DNA from: Bacillus sp. RAR_GA_16
GTDB taxonomy: Bacteria > Bacillota > Bacilli > Bacillales > Guptibacillaceae
Assembly: GCF_020165985.1 (NCBI RefSeq)
Contig: NZ_JAIUKZ010000019.1
Coordinates: forward strand, 1-64,000
Length of the DNA: 64,000 nt
Direction: 5' to 3'
Below are positions 50,339 through 59,068 of this stretch, in pieces. How positions within the stretch are numbered: position 1 is the stretch's first letter; each line of letters opens with the position of its first letter. The position numbers and the translations under genes were made by a program. The notes under the pieces were generated by a model. It did not search any database, was not told the DNA's origin, and saw only the letters and a program-made list of their open reading frames with translations.

Positions 50339-50950
50339 ATGGAAAAACTTACACTTACCCAACAGCGACAAACCTTAGCAATGGAGCAACGTTTTACTTC
50401 TTTCTTTTCGCGGTTTGAAAAGGAATTAACGAATCCTCTGCTCAGAGGATTTTTTCAATCGGAGGATCACTCTCTTCTGTTGGTAAGGCTATTATGCTTT
50501 CCGACGTATGAAAATATAGTCGTTTTAAATGAAGCGTTTCGGCGCTTTTATATGGAGAAGCAGGTGACAGGATATCTCTCTAAACTGATTCATCATCAGG
50601 CGCGAGACTACACGAGTAAATACAAAAAAGACAAAGAGGCATGCTCCACCACGTTGGATCAGCCACTGAAGGCGGATGCTACCTCAACCTTTCTTGATCT
50701 CGTGTGTTCAGAAGAAGATGAATGCATCGACATCTTACTAAACACCATGACGACACTACAACAACACGTGTCGCGCCCTGCCTTATATGAAGCGTTGAAC
50801 AATCTGACACATCGCCAACAGGTGATCTTGAACCTTTATTTTTTAAAGGACTTTACGCATAGGGAAATCGGTGACTATCTCGGTATATCTCAACAAAGCG
50901 TTTCTAAAACGTATCAAAAAGCGCTATCTCACTTAAGAGAGGCTATATAG
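50339..50950 (+). CDS. SigO/YvrI-like sigma-70 family factor (203 aa)
   Basis: The C-terminal domain (about 150-203) is a sigma region 4: ALNNLTHRQQVILNLYFLKDFTHREIGDYLGISQQSVSKTYQ split across its two helices. The N-terminal half lacks a convincing region 2, as in Bacillus SigO, whose region-2 function is supplied by the small RsoA. ATG after AGAAGGAGG. A YvrJ peptide and an RsoA-like 79-aa protein follow, the same set as the sigO-rsoA-yvrJ locus of Bacillus subtilis, here joined to cell-wall hydrolases. UviA-type bacteriocin sigma factors are an alternative comparison. Confidence 0.72.
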   Translation: MEKLTLTQQRQTLAMEQRFTSFFSRFEKELTNPLLRGFFQSEDHSLLLVRLLCFPTYENIVVLNEAFRRFYMEKQVTGYLSKLIHHQARDYTSKYKKDKEACSTTLDQPLKADATSTFLDLVCSEEDECIDILLNTMTTLQQHVSRPALYEALNNLTHRQQVILNLYFLKDFTHREIGDYLGISQQSVSKTYQKALSHLREAI

Positions 50951-50963
50951 GAGGACGTATAGG

Positions 50964-51110
50964 ATGGATTATATCGATTGGATCAAAATGGTACCGGACG
51001 TGGGATTTCCAATCGTTCTGGTATTTTATCTCCTGTATCGATTGGAAAAAAGCATGGAACATCTGCAGGATATGTTAGAAGATTTAATTTCTCTATTGAA
51101 GAAGAGGTGA
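50964..51110 (+). CDS. YvrJ-family holin-like small membrane peptide (48 aa)
   Basis: ATG at 50964 follows AGGAGG. One membrane helix (GFPIVLVFYLLYRLEK) with a short N-terminal WIKMVPDV and a charged amphipathic tail (MEHLQDMLEDLISLLKK), matching the YvrJ family and the BhlA/UviB type of holin-like proteins. It would let signal-less amidase cross the membrane. The stop is five bases before the next gene. Confidence 0.75.
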   Translation: MDYIDWIKMVPDVGFPIVLVFYLLYRLEKSMEHLQDMLEDLISLLKKR

Positions 51111-51114
51111 TGAC

Positions 51115-51354
51115 GTGTCGTTGTATGAGTTAGTTCATGAAGTAAAGAAAGGTAACACAGAAGCTGCAGCTGAGATCGTTGCGCTGTTCGAACCAAAGCT
51201 GAAGAAGTTTAGTCGATCTCTTCCCGAGCATCAGCAGGAAGACTTGAGACAAGAAGTACGTTTGGAGATCGTTCGCGTTATTCATCGATTTGAAACGGAT
51301 CGAACACCAGGTTTCTTTGAATTTCTCCAATCATTCGAAGTGGAAGGTTGTTAG
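51115..51354 (+). CDS. RsoA-like sigma cofactor (79 aa)
   Basis: Start GTG at 51115 after AGAGGTGAT. Region-2-like segment: EIVALFEPKLKKFSRSLPEHQ, then QEDLRQEVRLEIVRVIHRFE, as at the beginning of sigma region 2. Length equals Bacillus RsoA (79 aa), the -10-recognition partner of SigO. Together with the sigma gene two frames upstream it would form a bipartite sigma factor. Confidence 0.68.
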   Translation: MSLYELVHEVKKGNTEAAAEIVALFEPKLKKFSRSLPEHQQEDLRQEVRLEIVRVIHRFETDRTPGFFEFLQSFEVEGC

Positions 51355-51408
51355 GTTTTGCTTCTCTTCCCTCTTATATAGTATCAAGACATAAGGAGGA
51401 TTGTGGGA

Positions 51409-51942
51409 ATGGCATTGATCGTTCTAGATGCAGGACATGGAGGAGATGATCCAGGCGCTACGGCAAACGGGTTGATTGAAAAAGATTTGACGCTCGATTT
51501 GGTACGACGGGTCGAGGACTTGTTGTCTTCAGAAGGCCACACGATTCTGATGACACGACAGACAGATGTTTTTGTTGAACTTTCGGCGCGAGCTGATCTT
51601 GCGAACAGTGTGGGGGCTGATTACTTCGTATCGTTCCATCATAACGCTGGAGGTGGTACAGGATTTGAAAGTTACGTGTACCCTGGAACTAAAGGAAGCA
51701 CTACTGGTGAGAAACAAGATGCGGTGCATAACATGATCACCACGTTTCTAGCAAGGTATGGCGTACGTGACCGCGGTAAGAAGGAAGCTGATTTTGCGGT
51801 GTTACGTGAAACACAGATGTCGGCCCTCTTACTAGAAAATCTGTTTGTAGATACGACAACCGACGCTGCTCTATTGAAAAAATCACTCTTTCTAAACGGG
51901 TTAGCAGAAGCCATCGCAGCAGGTATTTTGTCTGTATCTTAA
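51409..51942 (+). CDS. N-acetylmuramoyl-L-alanine amidase, Amidase_3 family (177 aa)
   Basis: Zinc amidase with the first ligand in LDAGHGGDDPGA (His10), Glu in GLIEKDLTLD, His in YFVSFHHNAGG and catalytic Glu in ALLLENLFVD. ATG at 51409 after AAGGAGGA. No signal peptide or cell-wall-binding domain, so release through a holin-like pore or by lysis is implied; endolysins of phages and bacteriocin loci look like this. It cleaves the bond between muramic acid and the peptide stem. Confidence 0.88.
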   Translation: MALIVLDAGHGGDDPGATANGLIEKDLTLDLVRRVEDLLSSEGHTILMTRQTDVFVELSARADLANSVGADYFVSFHHNAGGGTGFESYVYPGTKGSTTGEKQDAVHNMITTFLARYGVRDRGKKEADFAVLRETQMSALLLENLFVDTTTDAALLKKSLFLNGLAEAIAAGILSVS

Positions 51943-51957
51943 TTTTTTTGTGAATAA

Positions 51958-51973
51958 AAGAACATACGTTCTT
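51958..51973 (+). promoter_or_regulatory. LexA-like box upstream of the 759-aa wall enzyme
   Basis: AAGAACATACGTTCTT, GAAC-N4-GTTC, 41 bases before the preferred GTG start. Confidence 0.55.
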
Positions 51974-52013
51974 AATGGGTTATTATATGAAACGATTAAT
52001 TGGAGATGATCAT

Positions 52014-54293
52014 GTGGATGAGATGGTATTAAGAGTACAACAATGGGTGAACCTTCATTACAGCTGGCACCCTCAATACGAGGTCATAGATGAAAATGGT
52101 AAGACTGGATGGAGTACGATGTATGCCTTAACGAGAGCACTTCAAATCGAGTTAGGAATCACGAAACTTTTCGATAACTTTGGCGACGGCACTGCGAGTG
52201 CATACAAACAATGGGGAGAATTGGAACTAGGTAACATTCCTGATGATGACAAAGGAACAAACATCGTTACTATTTTACAAGGAGGTATGTATTGTAAAGG
52301 TTATGGACCCGGCGGTTTCACTGGTACGTTTGGGGAAGGTACCAAAGCAGCCGTGATCAAATTGCAAACTGATGCAGGACTGCCAATTCGTGATGGAAGA
52401 GTTTATGATTATATTTTCAGAGCCTTCTTAACGATGGATGCATTTGTCTTAACACCAGGTGGAGACGAGCGCATCAGGAAGATGCAGAGAGACTTAAACT
52501 ATAATTATTATACGACTTCAGGTGTCCAACCATCAGATGGCCATTACCAAAGAGGAACCAACCGTGCTTTGATCTATGGTATTCAAACGGAAGAGGGAAT
52601 TGCACCTTGGTATCAAACAGGAGCTGTTGGTCCTTCAACTCGCAATGGTTTGCCAACTTTAAACACAGGGGTTCAGGGAAATTTCGTTAAGCTCTTCCAA
52701 TATGCACTGTATGTTAATAACTTTGATCCAGGTGCTTTTGATGGTATTTATGGTCAGGGAGTTAAAAATACTGTTATTGATTTTCAAAACTTTGTTGGCC
52801 TTACTGCTGATGGTATCGCTGGGAAACAGACTTGGTTTTCTGCACTAGTCAGTACAGGAGATTCCACTCGTAAAGGTACAGCATGTGATTGTGTAACAGA
52901 AATCACTCCTCCCCGGGCTCAAGCATTGAAAAATGCTGGTTATGAAATTGTAGGGCGTTATTTAAGCAATGCAAAGAATTCTAACCTAAACAAAGAAATT
53001 CAAATAGGTGAATTAGAAAATATATTTGATGCAGGCTTGAAAGTTTTTCCGATTTATCAAACAGATGGTTCTGAATTTTCTTATTTTGGTTCTAATCAAG
53101 GTGAAATTGATGCAGAGTTAGCTTATAAGGCAGCTAGAAAACATGGTTTTAAAAAGAATACAATCATTTACTTTGCAGTAGATTTTGATGCTCTAGGTTA
53201 TCAAATTGACGATAATATTATGAATCATTTTAAAAGCATCAATATAGCAATGGAAAGAATGGGTGGCTTCTACAAAGTAGGTGTATATGGACCGAGAAGT
53301 GTATGTTCAAGCGTGTCAGAGGTCGGATTAGCGACAACTAGTTTTGTAAGTGGTATGTCTACCGGTTTTAGTGGCAATCTTGGATATCCACTGCCGGAAA
53401 ACTGGGCTTTCGATCAAATCTCAACCATAAGCGTAGGATCCGGTGATGGTTATATTGAAATAGACAATAACATAGCTTCAGGAAGAGATATTGGACAACA
53501 GTTGTCGCAACCTTTAAATGAGAGAAATGATAACTTTTTCTCCCAACTAGATACGATTTATTCAATTGCATTAGAAAATGATTATTCCATTTCTGAGGCG
53601 AACCTCGTTACACTGCAATATTTACGAGAGAAGATTTATAATGGTGCGCTATGGGATCCATTAGCTGGTCCTATCCAGCAAGAATTTATTGATCTTGTAA
53701 ATGAAAAAGTAAATGCTCCAGTAGAAGAGATTTATGATCCTTTAAGCTTAGAGGCTGTAGGAGTTGAACATTTTGCTGCAACTTTAAATAGTGTTATAGC
53801 CTTGAATGGTTCGCAGCTTTCTGATTTTGGTGGATGGGCAGGTGATTTGATTACTGCTATGGGAGATGCCCTTGAATTAGTAGATGATAATAAGTTCTAT
53901 TCCATTTATGAAGCAGCAACGAGCCGTATAGGTTCGTATAAAGGGTCGTTCTCGTTCACAGATCTACTTGGAGATGTAGATGGATTAAATATTGGCCATG
54001 AGCTAATTAAAAGTGGCAATTCGCTACGTTTACCAGATGTTATAAAAGATTATTATGCAAATTCTTATCAAAATCGTTATTCACTGTTTTTTAAGAACAG
54101 ATTCGATTTTGATATTGAAACTTTGTATAACCAGGTGGATATGTTATTAAATAGTACAGAGCCTCTGCTGACAGCCCAAAGAGTTTTATTTATCGCTAAA
54201 TTCGGACCGTTTACTTATACAAGAAGTGAAGGAGAAGAAATGGCGCGGGCATTTACAGACCTAATAATGGAAAAGGTAAATGCAGAAAAGTAA
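52014..54293 (+). CDS. Multidomain peptidoglycan-binding protein with DUF1906 glycoside-hydrolase-like domain (759 aa)
   Basis: Four peptidoglycan-binding-type repeats fill about 1-280 (VLRVQQWVNLHYS, VTILQGGMYCKGYGPGGFTG, IRKMQRDLNYNYY, FVKLFQYALYVNNFDPGAFDG). The DUF1906/Rv2525c-like TIM-barrel domain spans about 288-480 (ACDCVTEITPPRAQALKNAGY, IVGRYLS, IIYFAVDFDA, VGVYGPRSVC, WAFDQIST). The remaining 280 residues are unknown. GTG at 52014, nine bases after GGAG, is preferred because upstream ATGs abut the LexA-like box. No signal peptide, as for the amidase. Role: a wall-targeted lysin-like enzyme or particle component; catalytic activity of DUF1906 is unproven. Confidence 0.75.
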   Translation: MDEMVLRVQQWVNLHYSWHPQYEVIDENGKTGWSTMYALTRALQIELGITKLFDNFGDGTASAYKQWGELELGNIPDDDKGTNIVTILQGGMYCKGYGPGGFTGTFGEGTKAAVIKLQTDAGLPIRDGRVYDYIFRAFLTMDAFVLTPGGDERIRKMQRDLNYNYYTTSGVQPSDGHYQRGTNRALIYGIQTEEGIAPWYQTGAVGPSTRNGLPTLNTGVQGNFVKLFQYALYVNNFDPGAFDGIYGQGVKNTVIDFQNFVGLTADGIAGKQTWFSALVSTGDSTRKGTACDCVTEITPPRAQALKNAGYEIVGRYLSNAKNSNLNKEIQIGELENIFDAGLKVFPIYQTDGSEFSYFGSNQGEIDAELAYKAARKHGFKKNTIIYFAVDFDALGYQIDDNIMNHFKSINIAMERMGGFYKVGVYGPRSVCSSVSEVGLATTSFVSGMSTGFSGNLGYPLPENWAFDQISTISVGSGDGYIEIDNNIASGRDIGQQLSQPLNERNDNFFSQLDTIYSIALENDYSISEANLVTLQYLREKIYNGALWDPLAGPIQQEFIDLVNEKVNAPVEEIYDPLSLEAVGVEHFAATLNSVIALNGSQLSDFGGWAGDLITAMGDALELVDDNKFYSIYEAATSRIGSYKGSFSFTDLLGDVDGLNIGHELIKSGNSLRLPDVIKDYYANSYQNRYSLFFKNRFDFDIETLYNQVDMLLNSTEPLLTAQRVLFIAKFGPFTYTRSEGEEMARAFTDLIMEKVNAEK

Positions 54294-54330
54294 CAACAAT
54301 TGAGCAAGAGGAGGACAAATTCTTCTCTTC

Positions 54331-54885
54331 TCAGTAATAAATATAGTACTGATCACCATTTTCGAAAAATATTTTTTTTGTTTCCTTTTCAATGTAATAG
54401 TCATTAGATTTCAAGTCTTTACTTACCGACGATATATCGGTCAAATCAGATACTGTAACCTTACGATAAGAAAAATAACCTGATTTTTCATAGAAGGTTA
54501 TTTGATTTCTTCCGGAATCTGGTTTTTGGTATTCTATCCCTACCATTATAGGCTTTGGTAAGTCAGTCGATTTTAGTCTGTAATATTCAGATTGATTAAA
54601 GACATAATTGTATGAAAATGAAAGCATACTAATGAAAATAATGCAGAAAATAATAATTCCTTCCGTTTGTTTTGATCTTGTTTTTTGAAAAATTCTGTTA
54701 AAAGAAACAATGAGTAATCCGATCGATATGATATTGAAAATTGGGAACCAAACATTTTCAGGAACAGTGTTTAAAAAGATATACTCTTCTCTTCTCATGG
54801 AGAAAATAAAAATCACGTAAAGTAGAAGGCATGCCTTCCATACATTTTTTTTCGACGTTTTGTTCGGAACACTATCATGAAACAA
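54331..54885 (-). CDS. Hypothetical membrane protein (184 aa)
   Basis: Three hydrophobic helices (about 17-31, 45-64 and 78-94) followed by an extracytoplasmic, Tyr-rich domain of about 85 residues (SGYFSYRKVTVSD). TTG start with a weak AAGGA site, so the N-terminus is uncertain. It lies on the opposite strand inside the lysis-like cassette and could be a protective (immunity) protein, but nothing proves it. Confidence 0.5.
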   Translation of the reverse strand: MFHDSVPNKTSKKNVWKACLLLYVIFIFSMRREEYIFLNTVPENVWFPIFNIISIGLLIVSFNRIFQKTRSKQTEGIIIFCIIFISMLSFSYNYVFNQSEYYRLKSTDLPKPIMVGIEYQKPDSGRNQITFYEKSGYFSYRKVTVSDLTDISSVSKDLKSNDYYIEKETKKIFFENGDQYYIYY

Positions 54886-55249
54886 AATCGCTCATTCCTT
54901 TGCAGAAGGGAGGGGTTCCTCCCTTTGGATTAAAAAATTATATTTAATATCATTAAATTATATCATAATATCAATTTTCTGATTCACAGAATAGGATTAA
55001 CTGGTCTTGTATAAAACGACCTGAACTCACAATCACGAGGTGTTCTGAGGATTATAGGTTAAATATTATTCCCACTGGTTTGTTGAAAAACTCCGATAAA
55101 AGGTTGTCAAAAACGAACTAATTTCCCATTTATTATAATAACAAAAAGGGGGGAGAATTTATCAAACGTTACATCTGAGTTAAAAGGATAGTCTTTTAAT
55201 CTAGTGCTAAATATCCTTATATGGCTTAGATTAATTTTTTGGACTTCAT
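54886..55249. other. Intergenic region, no gene recognised
   Basis: AT-rich, with AAAAGGGGGGAG at about 55146 but no frame after it. Upstream region of both flanking genes. Confidence 0.35.
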
Positions 55250-55265
55250 AAGAACGTATGTTCTC
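55250..55265 (+). promoter_or_regulatory. LexA-like box upstream of the 183-aa protein
   Basis: AAGAACGTATGTTCTC, GAAC-N4-GTTC. A TATAAT at 55291-55296 follows without a good -35 hexamer at the right distance. Confidence 0.5.
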
Positions 55266-55320
55266 TAAACTGTTAGGTAAATAATTTGTTTATAATCTAA
55301 AAGAAGAAGGAGTTTTGATT

Positions 55321-55872
55321 ATGCCATATCAACCTTATATCTATCATGGAAGTAATTGGACATTTAAAAAGGATGGACAGACGGCCACAATTCGTAACGG
55401 TGAAATTCTTTTTTATCAAACTACTTTATCAACACTACGAGCAAAATTCTTAATGTGGGATGGTAAGTGGGAAAATATAGAGCCTTATATTCAGAATTCA
55501 TCTACACCTAATCTTGATACTCGATATAAACTATATACCGAAGAGAGTGGAGAAAGCCCAGGATTTATTCAACATATCACTAGCTTCAACTGTGATCAGT
55601 ACGGGCTATGCGCGTATGGCGGTTCGAAGTATACAAATATTCGACACGATGCTTCATATTATGAAAATGGAACTACCTATAAAGGTACCATTCCTGCAGG
55701 GAGCTCCCTTGCTATCGGATCAAAGCAAGGTTATACCTACGGGTTTGACCAAAGTTTAATTCGAATCTATGGTTTTTGGTTTCCGAATGGTAAATGGCAA
55801 GAAACATATGGCGCATTCGCAAGATGTTGGGCTGATAGAGCCGTAGAGAATACCACTCTCAATACTTTTTAA
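55321..55872 (+). CDS. Hypothetical protein of the lysis-like cassette (183 aa)
   Basis: ATG at 55321, eight bases after AAGGAG. The protein is rich in Tyr, Gly and Asn and probably all-beta (YIYHGSNWTFKKDGQ, CDQYGLCAYGGSKYTN, IYGFWFPNGKW), with no signal peptide. It resembles a carbohydrate-binding or particle-surface protein in composition only. Same LexA-like control element as the sigma operon and the wall enzyme, so it belongs to that regulon. Confidence 0.55.
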   Translation: MPYQPYIYHGSNWTFKKDGQTATIRNGEILFYQTTLSTLRAKFLMWDGKWENIEPYIQNSSTPNLDTRYKLYTEESGESPGFIQHITSFNCDQYGLCAYGGSKYTNIRHDASYYENGTTYKGTIPAGSSLAIGSKQGYTYGFDQSLIRIYGFWFPNGKWQETYGAFARCWADRAVENTTLNTF

Positions 55873-55919
55873 TAAACGAACGAGTAAGATGTTTTGACTG
55901 CAATTTAAAGAGGCAAAGG

Positions 55920-55951
55920 GTGCTCAGAATATATGATTATATTCTGAGCAC
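55920..55951 (+). terminator. Terminator of the 183-aa gene
   Basis: GTGCTCAGAATATA, loop TGAT, TATATTCTGAGCAC: a perfect 14-bp stem, with a T-rich stretch about 15 bases later. Confidence 0.65.
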
Positions 55952-56111
55952 TTATCTATGACTTTTTGATTTTTTTACTCTATGACTCTAGGATAAATAC
56001 TCAAAAGGAGGCTAATTAGAACGAGGAGAGAGTCGTATGGATTCACTCAATCTAAAACAATAAACAAAAAATTTCGTGAATTTTTTAAGTCTATGACTGT
56101 ATGGAGCTTTT

Positions 56112-56143
56112 AAAAAATAGCCCCCTATGTGGGAGCTACTTTA
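56112..56143 (-). terminator. Terminator of the TRAP transporter operon
   Basis: On the minus strand AGTAGCTCCC pairs with GGGGGCTATT and is followed by TTTTAAAAG, 45 bases beyond the dctM stop. Confidence 0.65.
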
Positions 56144-56187
56144 ATTCATTTAAACGGACTGTAGTTTCCCATATATTAATTTTTAAT

Positions 56188-57468
56188 TTATAGCCCAAAC
56201 CAATTCGGTATAAGCAATACCGCACCCTCCCAATATGTAATGACGAATAATATAAGGATTCCCATGATTAAAAACGGCATTGTTGCTTTTACTAATTTTT
56301 CAAATCGTACTTCAGCTATAGAGGATACGATGAATAGACCTGTTCCTACCGGAGGTGTTAACAAACCAATTGTTAAGTTAATACAAATGATCACGCCAAA
56401 ATGAATCGGATCGATTTCAAATGCTGTTAGAAGAGGCATAAATACCGGCACTAGAATAATTAATGCCGCAATCCCATCTAACACAGCTCCTAGTAACAAT
56501 AATAGTATGTTAACAAGGAATAAAAATACGAAAGGATTATCAGATAAGCTTGTCATTGCAGTAACTACCATCTGCGGAATCTGTTCAAAAGCAATCATCC
56601 AGCCAAAAATGTTGGCCATTGCGATTAAGAACGTTACCGTAGCAGTGGCTATCACGGTGTTGATTAATATTCCAGGTATCTTATTAAACGTTAGCTCTCG
56701 ATAAAGTAAAGATCCCACTAGAAAAGCAACTACTGATGCAATGGCTGCTGACTCTGTAGCTGTGAAAGCCCCACTTAAAATTCCTGCAATAATAATAAAT
56801 GGCACGAGAAGGGCTGGAAGTACGCTAAAGGTACTTTTTAAAATTTCTTTACCGGAGGCTTTTTTTGTTTTTTGAAAGTTATATTTGTAGCCAATAAACG
56901 CAATGAGGGATATAAAGCCGATTCCATAGAGAATGCCTGGAATGATCCCCGCCATAAAAAGCCCTCCGATTGAAGTACCTGAGAGAGTACCGTAAATAAT
57001 AAAGATCATACTTGGTGGGATGATAGGGGCTACGATGGAAGAAGCAAGCGTAAGGGCAGATGAAAACTCTTTCGTATACCCCTCTTTTTCCATCTCAGGA
57101 ACCATCACTTTACTCATCATAGCTGCCTGAGCATTTGCTGATCCTAGAATGGATGCTAAAAACATATTTGCCACAACCGTTACATAAGCAAGCCCTCCTC
57201 TTACATGACCGAAAAGGACTCTAGAAAAGGTGACAAGCCGTTTGGTTATTCCTCCCCCATTCATTAGTTCTCCTGCAAGCATAAACAAAGGAATTGCCAA
57301 CAATCCAAAGTTATCAAGCCCCGAATACAAACGCATCGGTGTTGATTCAAGAAGCATCGTATTTCCTACGAGGAAAAAATAAAGAATGGTTGTGATACCG
57401 AGCACGAGTGAAATTGGAATCGCCATGAAAAGGAGAACGAAAAATATGATCACAACTAATAGAGTCAT
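56188..57468 (-). CDS. TRAP transporter large permease, DctM type (426 aa)
   Basis: About twelve membrane helices; IPLFMLAGELMNGGGITKRLV, GSANAQAAMMSKVMVPEM and the C-terminal LTPPVGTGLFIVSSIAE are DctM signatures. It overlaps the dctQ stop by four bases (ATGA type). Sodium-coupled uptake together with the Q and P components. Confidence 0.92.
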   Translation of the reverse strand: MTLLVVIIFFVLLFMAIPISLVLGITTILYFFLVGNTMLLESTPMRLYSGLDNFGLLAIPLFMLAGELMNGGGITKRLVTFSRVLFGHVRGGLAYVTVVANMFLASILGSANAQAAMMSKVMVPEMEKEGYTKEFSSALTLASSIVAPIIPPSMIFIIYGTLSGTSIGGLFMAGIIPGILYGIGFISLIAFIGYKYNFQKTKKASGKEILKSTFSVLPALLVPFIIIAGILSGAFTATESAAIASVVAFLVGSLLYRELTFNKIPGILINTVIATATVTFLIAMANIFGWMIAFEQIPQMVVTAMTSLSDNPFVFLFLVNILLLLLGAVLDGIAALIILVPVFMPLLTAFEIDPIHFGVIICINLTIGLLTPPVGTGLFIVSSIAEVRFEKLVKATMPFLIMGILILFVITYWEGAVLLIPNWFGL

Positions 57469-57944
57469 AGTTCACCTTCCTTTTTTACGATGTCAACTAG
57501 ATTAGAGAGTAAATGAATTGCCGAAAACGATAGCCCAAGTGGTACAGCGAGATACGGGATCCACATCGGCAACAACATCGCAGTGGATTTCTGAAAGGCA
57601 ACGCTCGGAGAAGTTATCCATATGAAGCTATAAAAGATCAATAATACGAGAAAAAGGAGCATAATAATATGCCCTGAAATCAATATGCTTTTCTTTATTT
57701 TAAGTGGAGCATAATCTAAAATAATCGTAACTGCAGCTTGAGACTTATATTTAAGCCCCAGGCTACCTCCTATAAAACTAATCCAGATTAAGAGAAAAAC
57801 AGATACTTCACCAGCCCAAGACAACGGCGCATTCAATACATATCGGAAAGCAACCGCAAGAGTGACGATGATGGCCATCGAAAGCATTAGGATAATCGAA
57901 ATGCTTTTCTCTATTTTAGATATGCCATGACTAATAAGGTTCAT
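57465..57944 (-). CDS. TRAP transporter small permease, DctQ type (159 aa)
   Basis: Four helices with the family's VALAVAFRYVLNAPLSWAGE-like motif (FRYVLNAPLSWAGEVSVFLL) in the second. 23 bases downstream of dctP and overlapping dctM. ATG after AAGGGGGC. Confidence 0.88.
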   Translation of the reverse strand: MNLISHGISKIEKSISIILMLSMAIIVTLAVAFRYVLNAPLSWAGEVSVFLLIWISFIGGSLGLKYKSQAAVTIILDYAPLKIKKSILISGHIIMLLFLVLLIFYSFIWITSPSVAFQKSTAMLLPMWIPYLAVPLGLSFSAIHLLSNLVDIVKKEGEL

Positions 57945-57967
57945 CTTTGTGCCCCCTTCCCCGTTAC

Positions 57968-58993
57968 CTATTCGCGAAACGTATCGATGAATTCTTGAAT
58001 CAATGGATCCGTTGGTCCATATTTTTCGTCAAACTTCTTCATCTGTTCTTCAAATACAGAGGAGTCTAGTTCGTAAATGTTCATGCCGTTATCTTTCAGT
58101 TCTTGCTTAAACTCTTCTTCTTGTCCTGCTCGAGTTGTTGCGGCAAATTCCGCGGCAGCTGCGATAGACTCTTTGATAATCTGCTGATCTTCTTCAGACA
58201 TGCCTTCAAAAGTCGATTTATTTACGATTGCGACAGAAGGCCATACCATATGATTAGTTACAGCTCCATGATCAACGACTTCATAATACTTATTCGTAAT
58301 CGCTGCATCGAGGTCCATATCCATCCCATCAATTACGCCTGTTTGAACAGCTGAATATACTTCTGGCAAAGGCAGTCCTTCAGTAGAGGCTCCAGTAGAC
58401 TTATAGAAATCTTGCATTGGTGGGCTTGGTGTAACGCGAAGCTTTAATCCATCCATATCGGCAGTGGACTTCACCTCTTTATCTTTAAATAGCATGACAC
58501 GCTGACCTGCGAAGAGATAATCAAGTCCTACCAATCCTTGCTGATCCAACGTACCTAGTATTTTCTTAGCAACCTCTGAATCTCTCGCATCATTGGCTTC
58601 GTTTAGATCTTCAAACGCATATGGGGTAAACCATGCGGCAAAAGATGGTTCGCGTGAACTCATATAAGCTGCAGTAATGAAACCAAAATCAACGGACCCC
58701 GCAGCAATTTGCTCCACCATGTCTGCCTCACTGCCCAGTTGACTGGAAGGATAGATCTCCATTTTCATTCTTCCATCTGAACGCGTTTCAAGTTCTTCTT
58801 TGAACTGTTCGGCAGCTTTATGCCACATATGTGTTGGTGGCGTGATATGGGCTAATTTGAAATTATATGTTTTATCAGATCCTTCTCCAGAAGAAGCAGT
58901 ACCTGCCGACTCAGAATTGTTACATCCAGCTAATGAGAAGATCATCAGCGATAGTGACAGAAGAAATACACTCCAGTTTCTTATCTTTTTCAT
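57968..58993 (-). CDS. TRAP transporter substrate-binding lipoprotein, DctP type (341 aa)
   Basis: Lipoprotein signal with Cys24 (LAGC). Mature protein with KLAHITPPTHMWHKAAEQFKE, EIYPSSQLGSEADMVEQIAAG and the conserved Arg of the carboxylate site in LKLRVTPSPPMQDFYKS. ATG after CCGGGGGG. It follows the meta-cleavage genes after a 75-base gap with a cre-like site, so the substrate could be an aromatic or dicarboxylic acid entering that pathway. Confidence 0.9.
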   Translation of the reverse strand: MKKIRNWSVFLLSLSLMIFSLAGCNNSESAGTASSGEGSDKTYNFKLAHITPPTHMWHKAAEQFKEELETRSDGRMKMEIYPSSQLGSEADMVEQIAAGSVDFGFITAAYMSSREPSFAAWFTPYAFEDLNEANDARDSEVAKKILGTLDQQGLVGLDYLFAGQRVMLFKDKEVKSTADMDGLKLRVTPSPPMQDFYKSTGASTEGLPLPEVYSAVQTGVIDGMDMDLDAAITNKYYEVVDHGAVTNHMVWPSVAIVNKSTFEGMSEEDQQIIKESIAAAAEFAATTRAGQEEEFKQELKDNGMNIYELDSSVFEEQMKKFDEKYGPTDPLIQEFIDTFRE

Positions 58994-59035
58994 TTAATTT
59001 CCCCCCGGATAATAGTGTGAGAAACATCAATAAAG

Positions 59036-59049
59036 ATAAAGCGTTTTCA
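59036..59049. promoter_or_regulatory. Weak cre-like site upstream of dctP
   Basis: ATAAAGCGTTTTCA matches the cre consensus TGWAARCGYTWNCW except at the first two positions; 43 bases upstream of the dctP start. Confidence 0.35.
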
Positions 59050-59068
59050 AAATTGTTTGTGGAGCTGG

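Larger units (their letters stand above)
55873..56187. other. Intergenic region between convergent units, with two terminators
   Basis: Only the two terminators at 55920-55951 and 56112-56143 were recognised. Confidence 0.4.
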
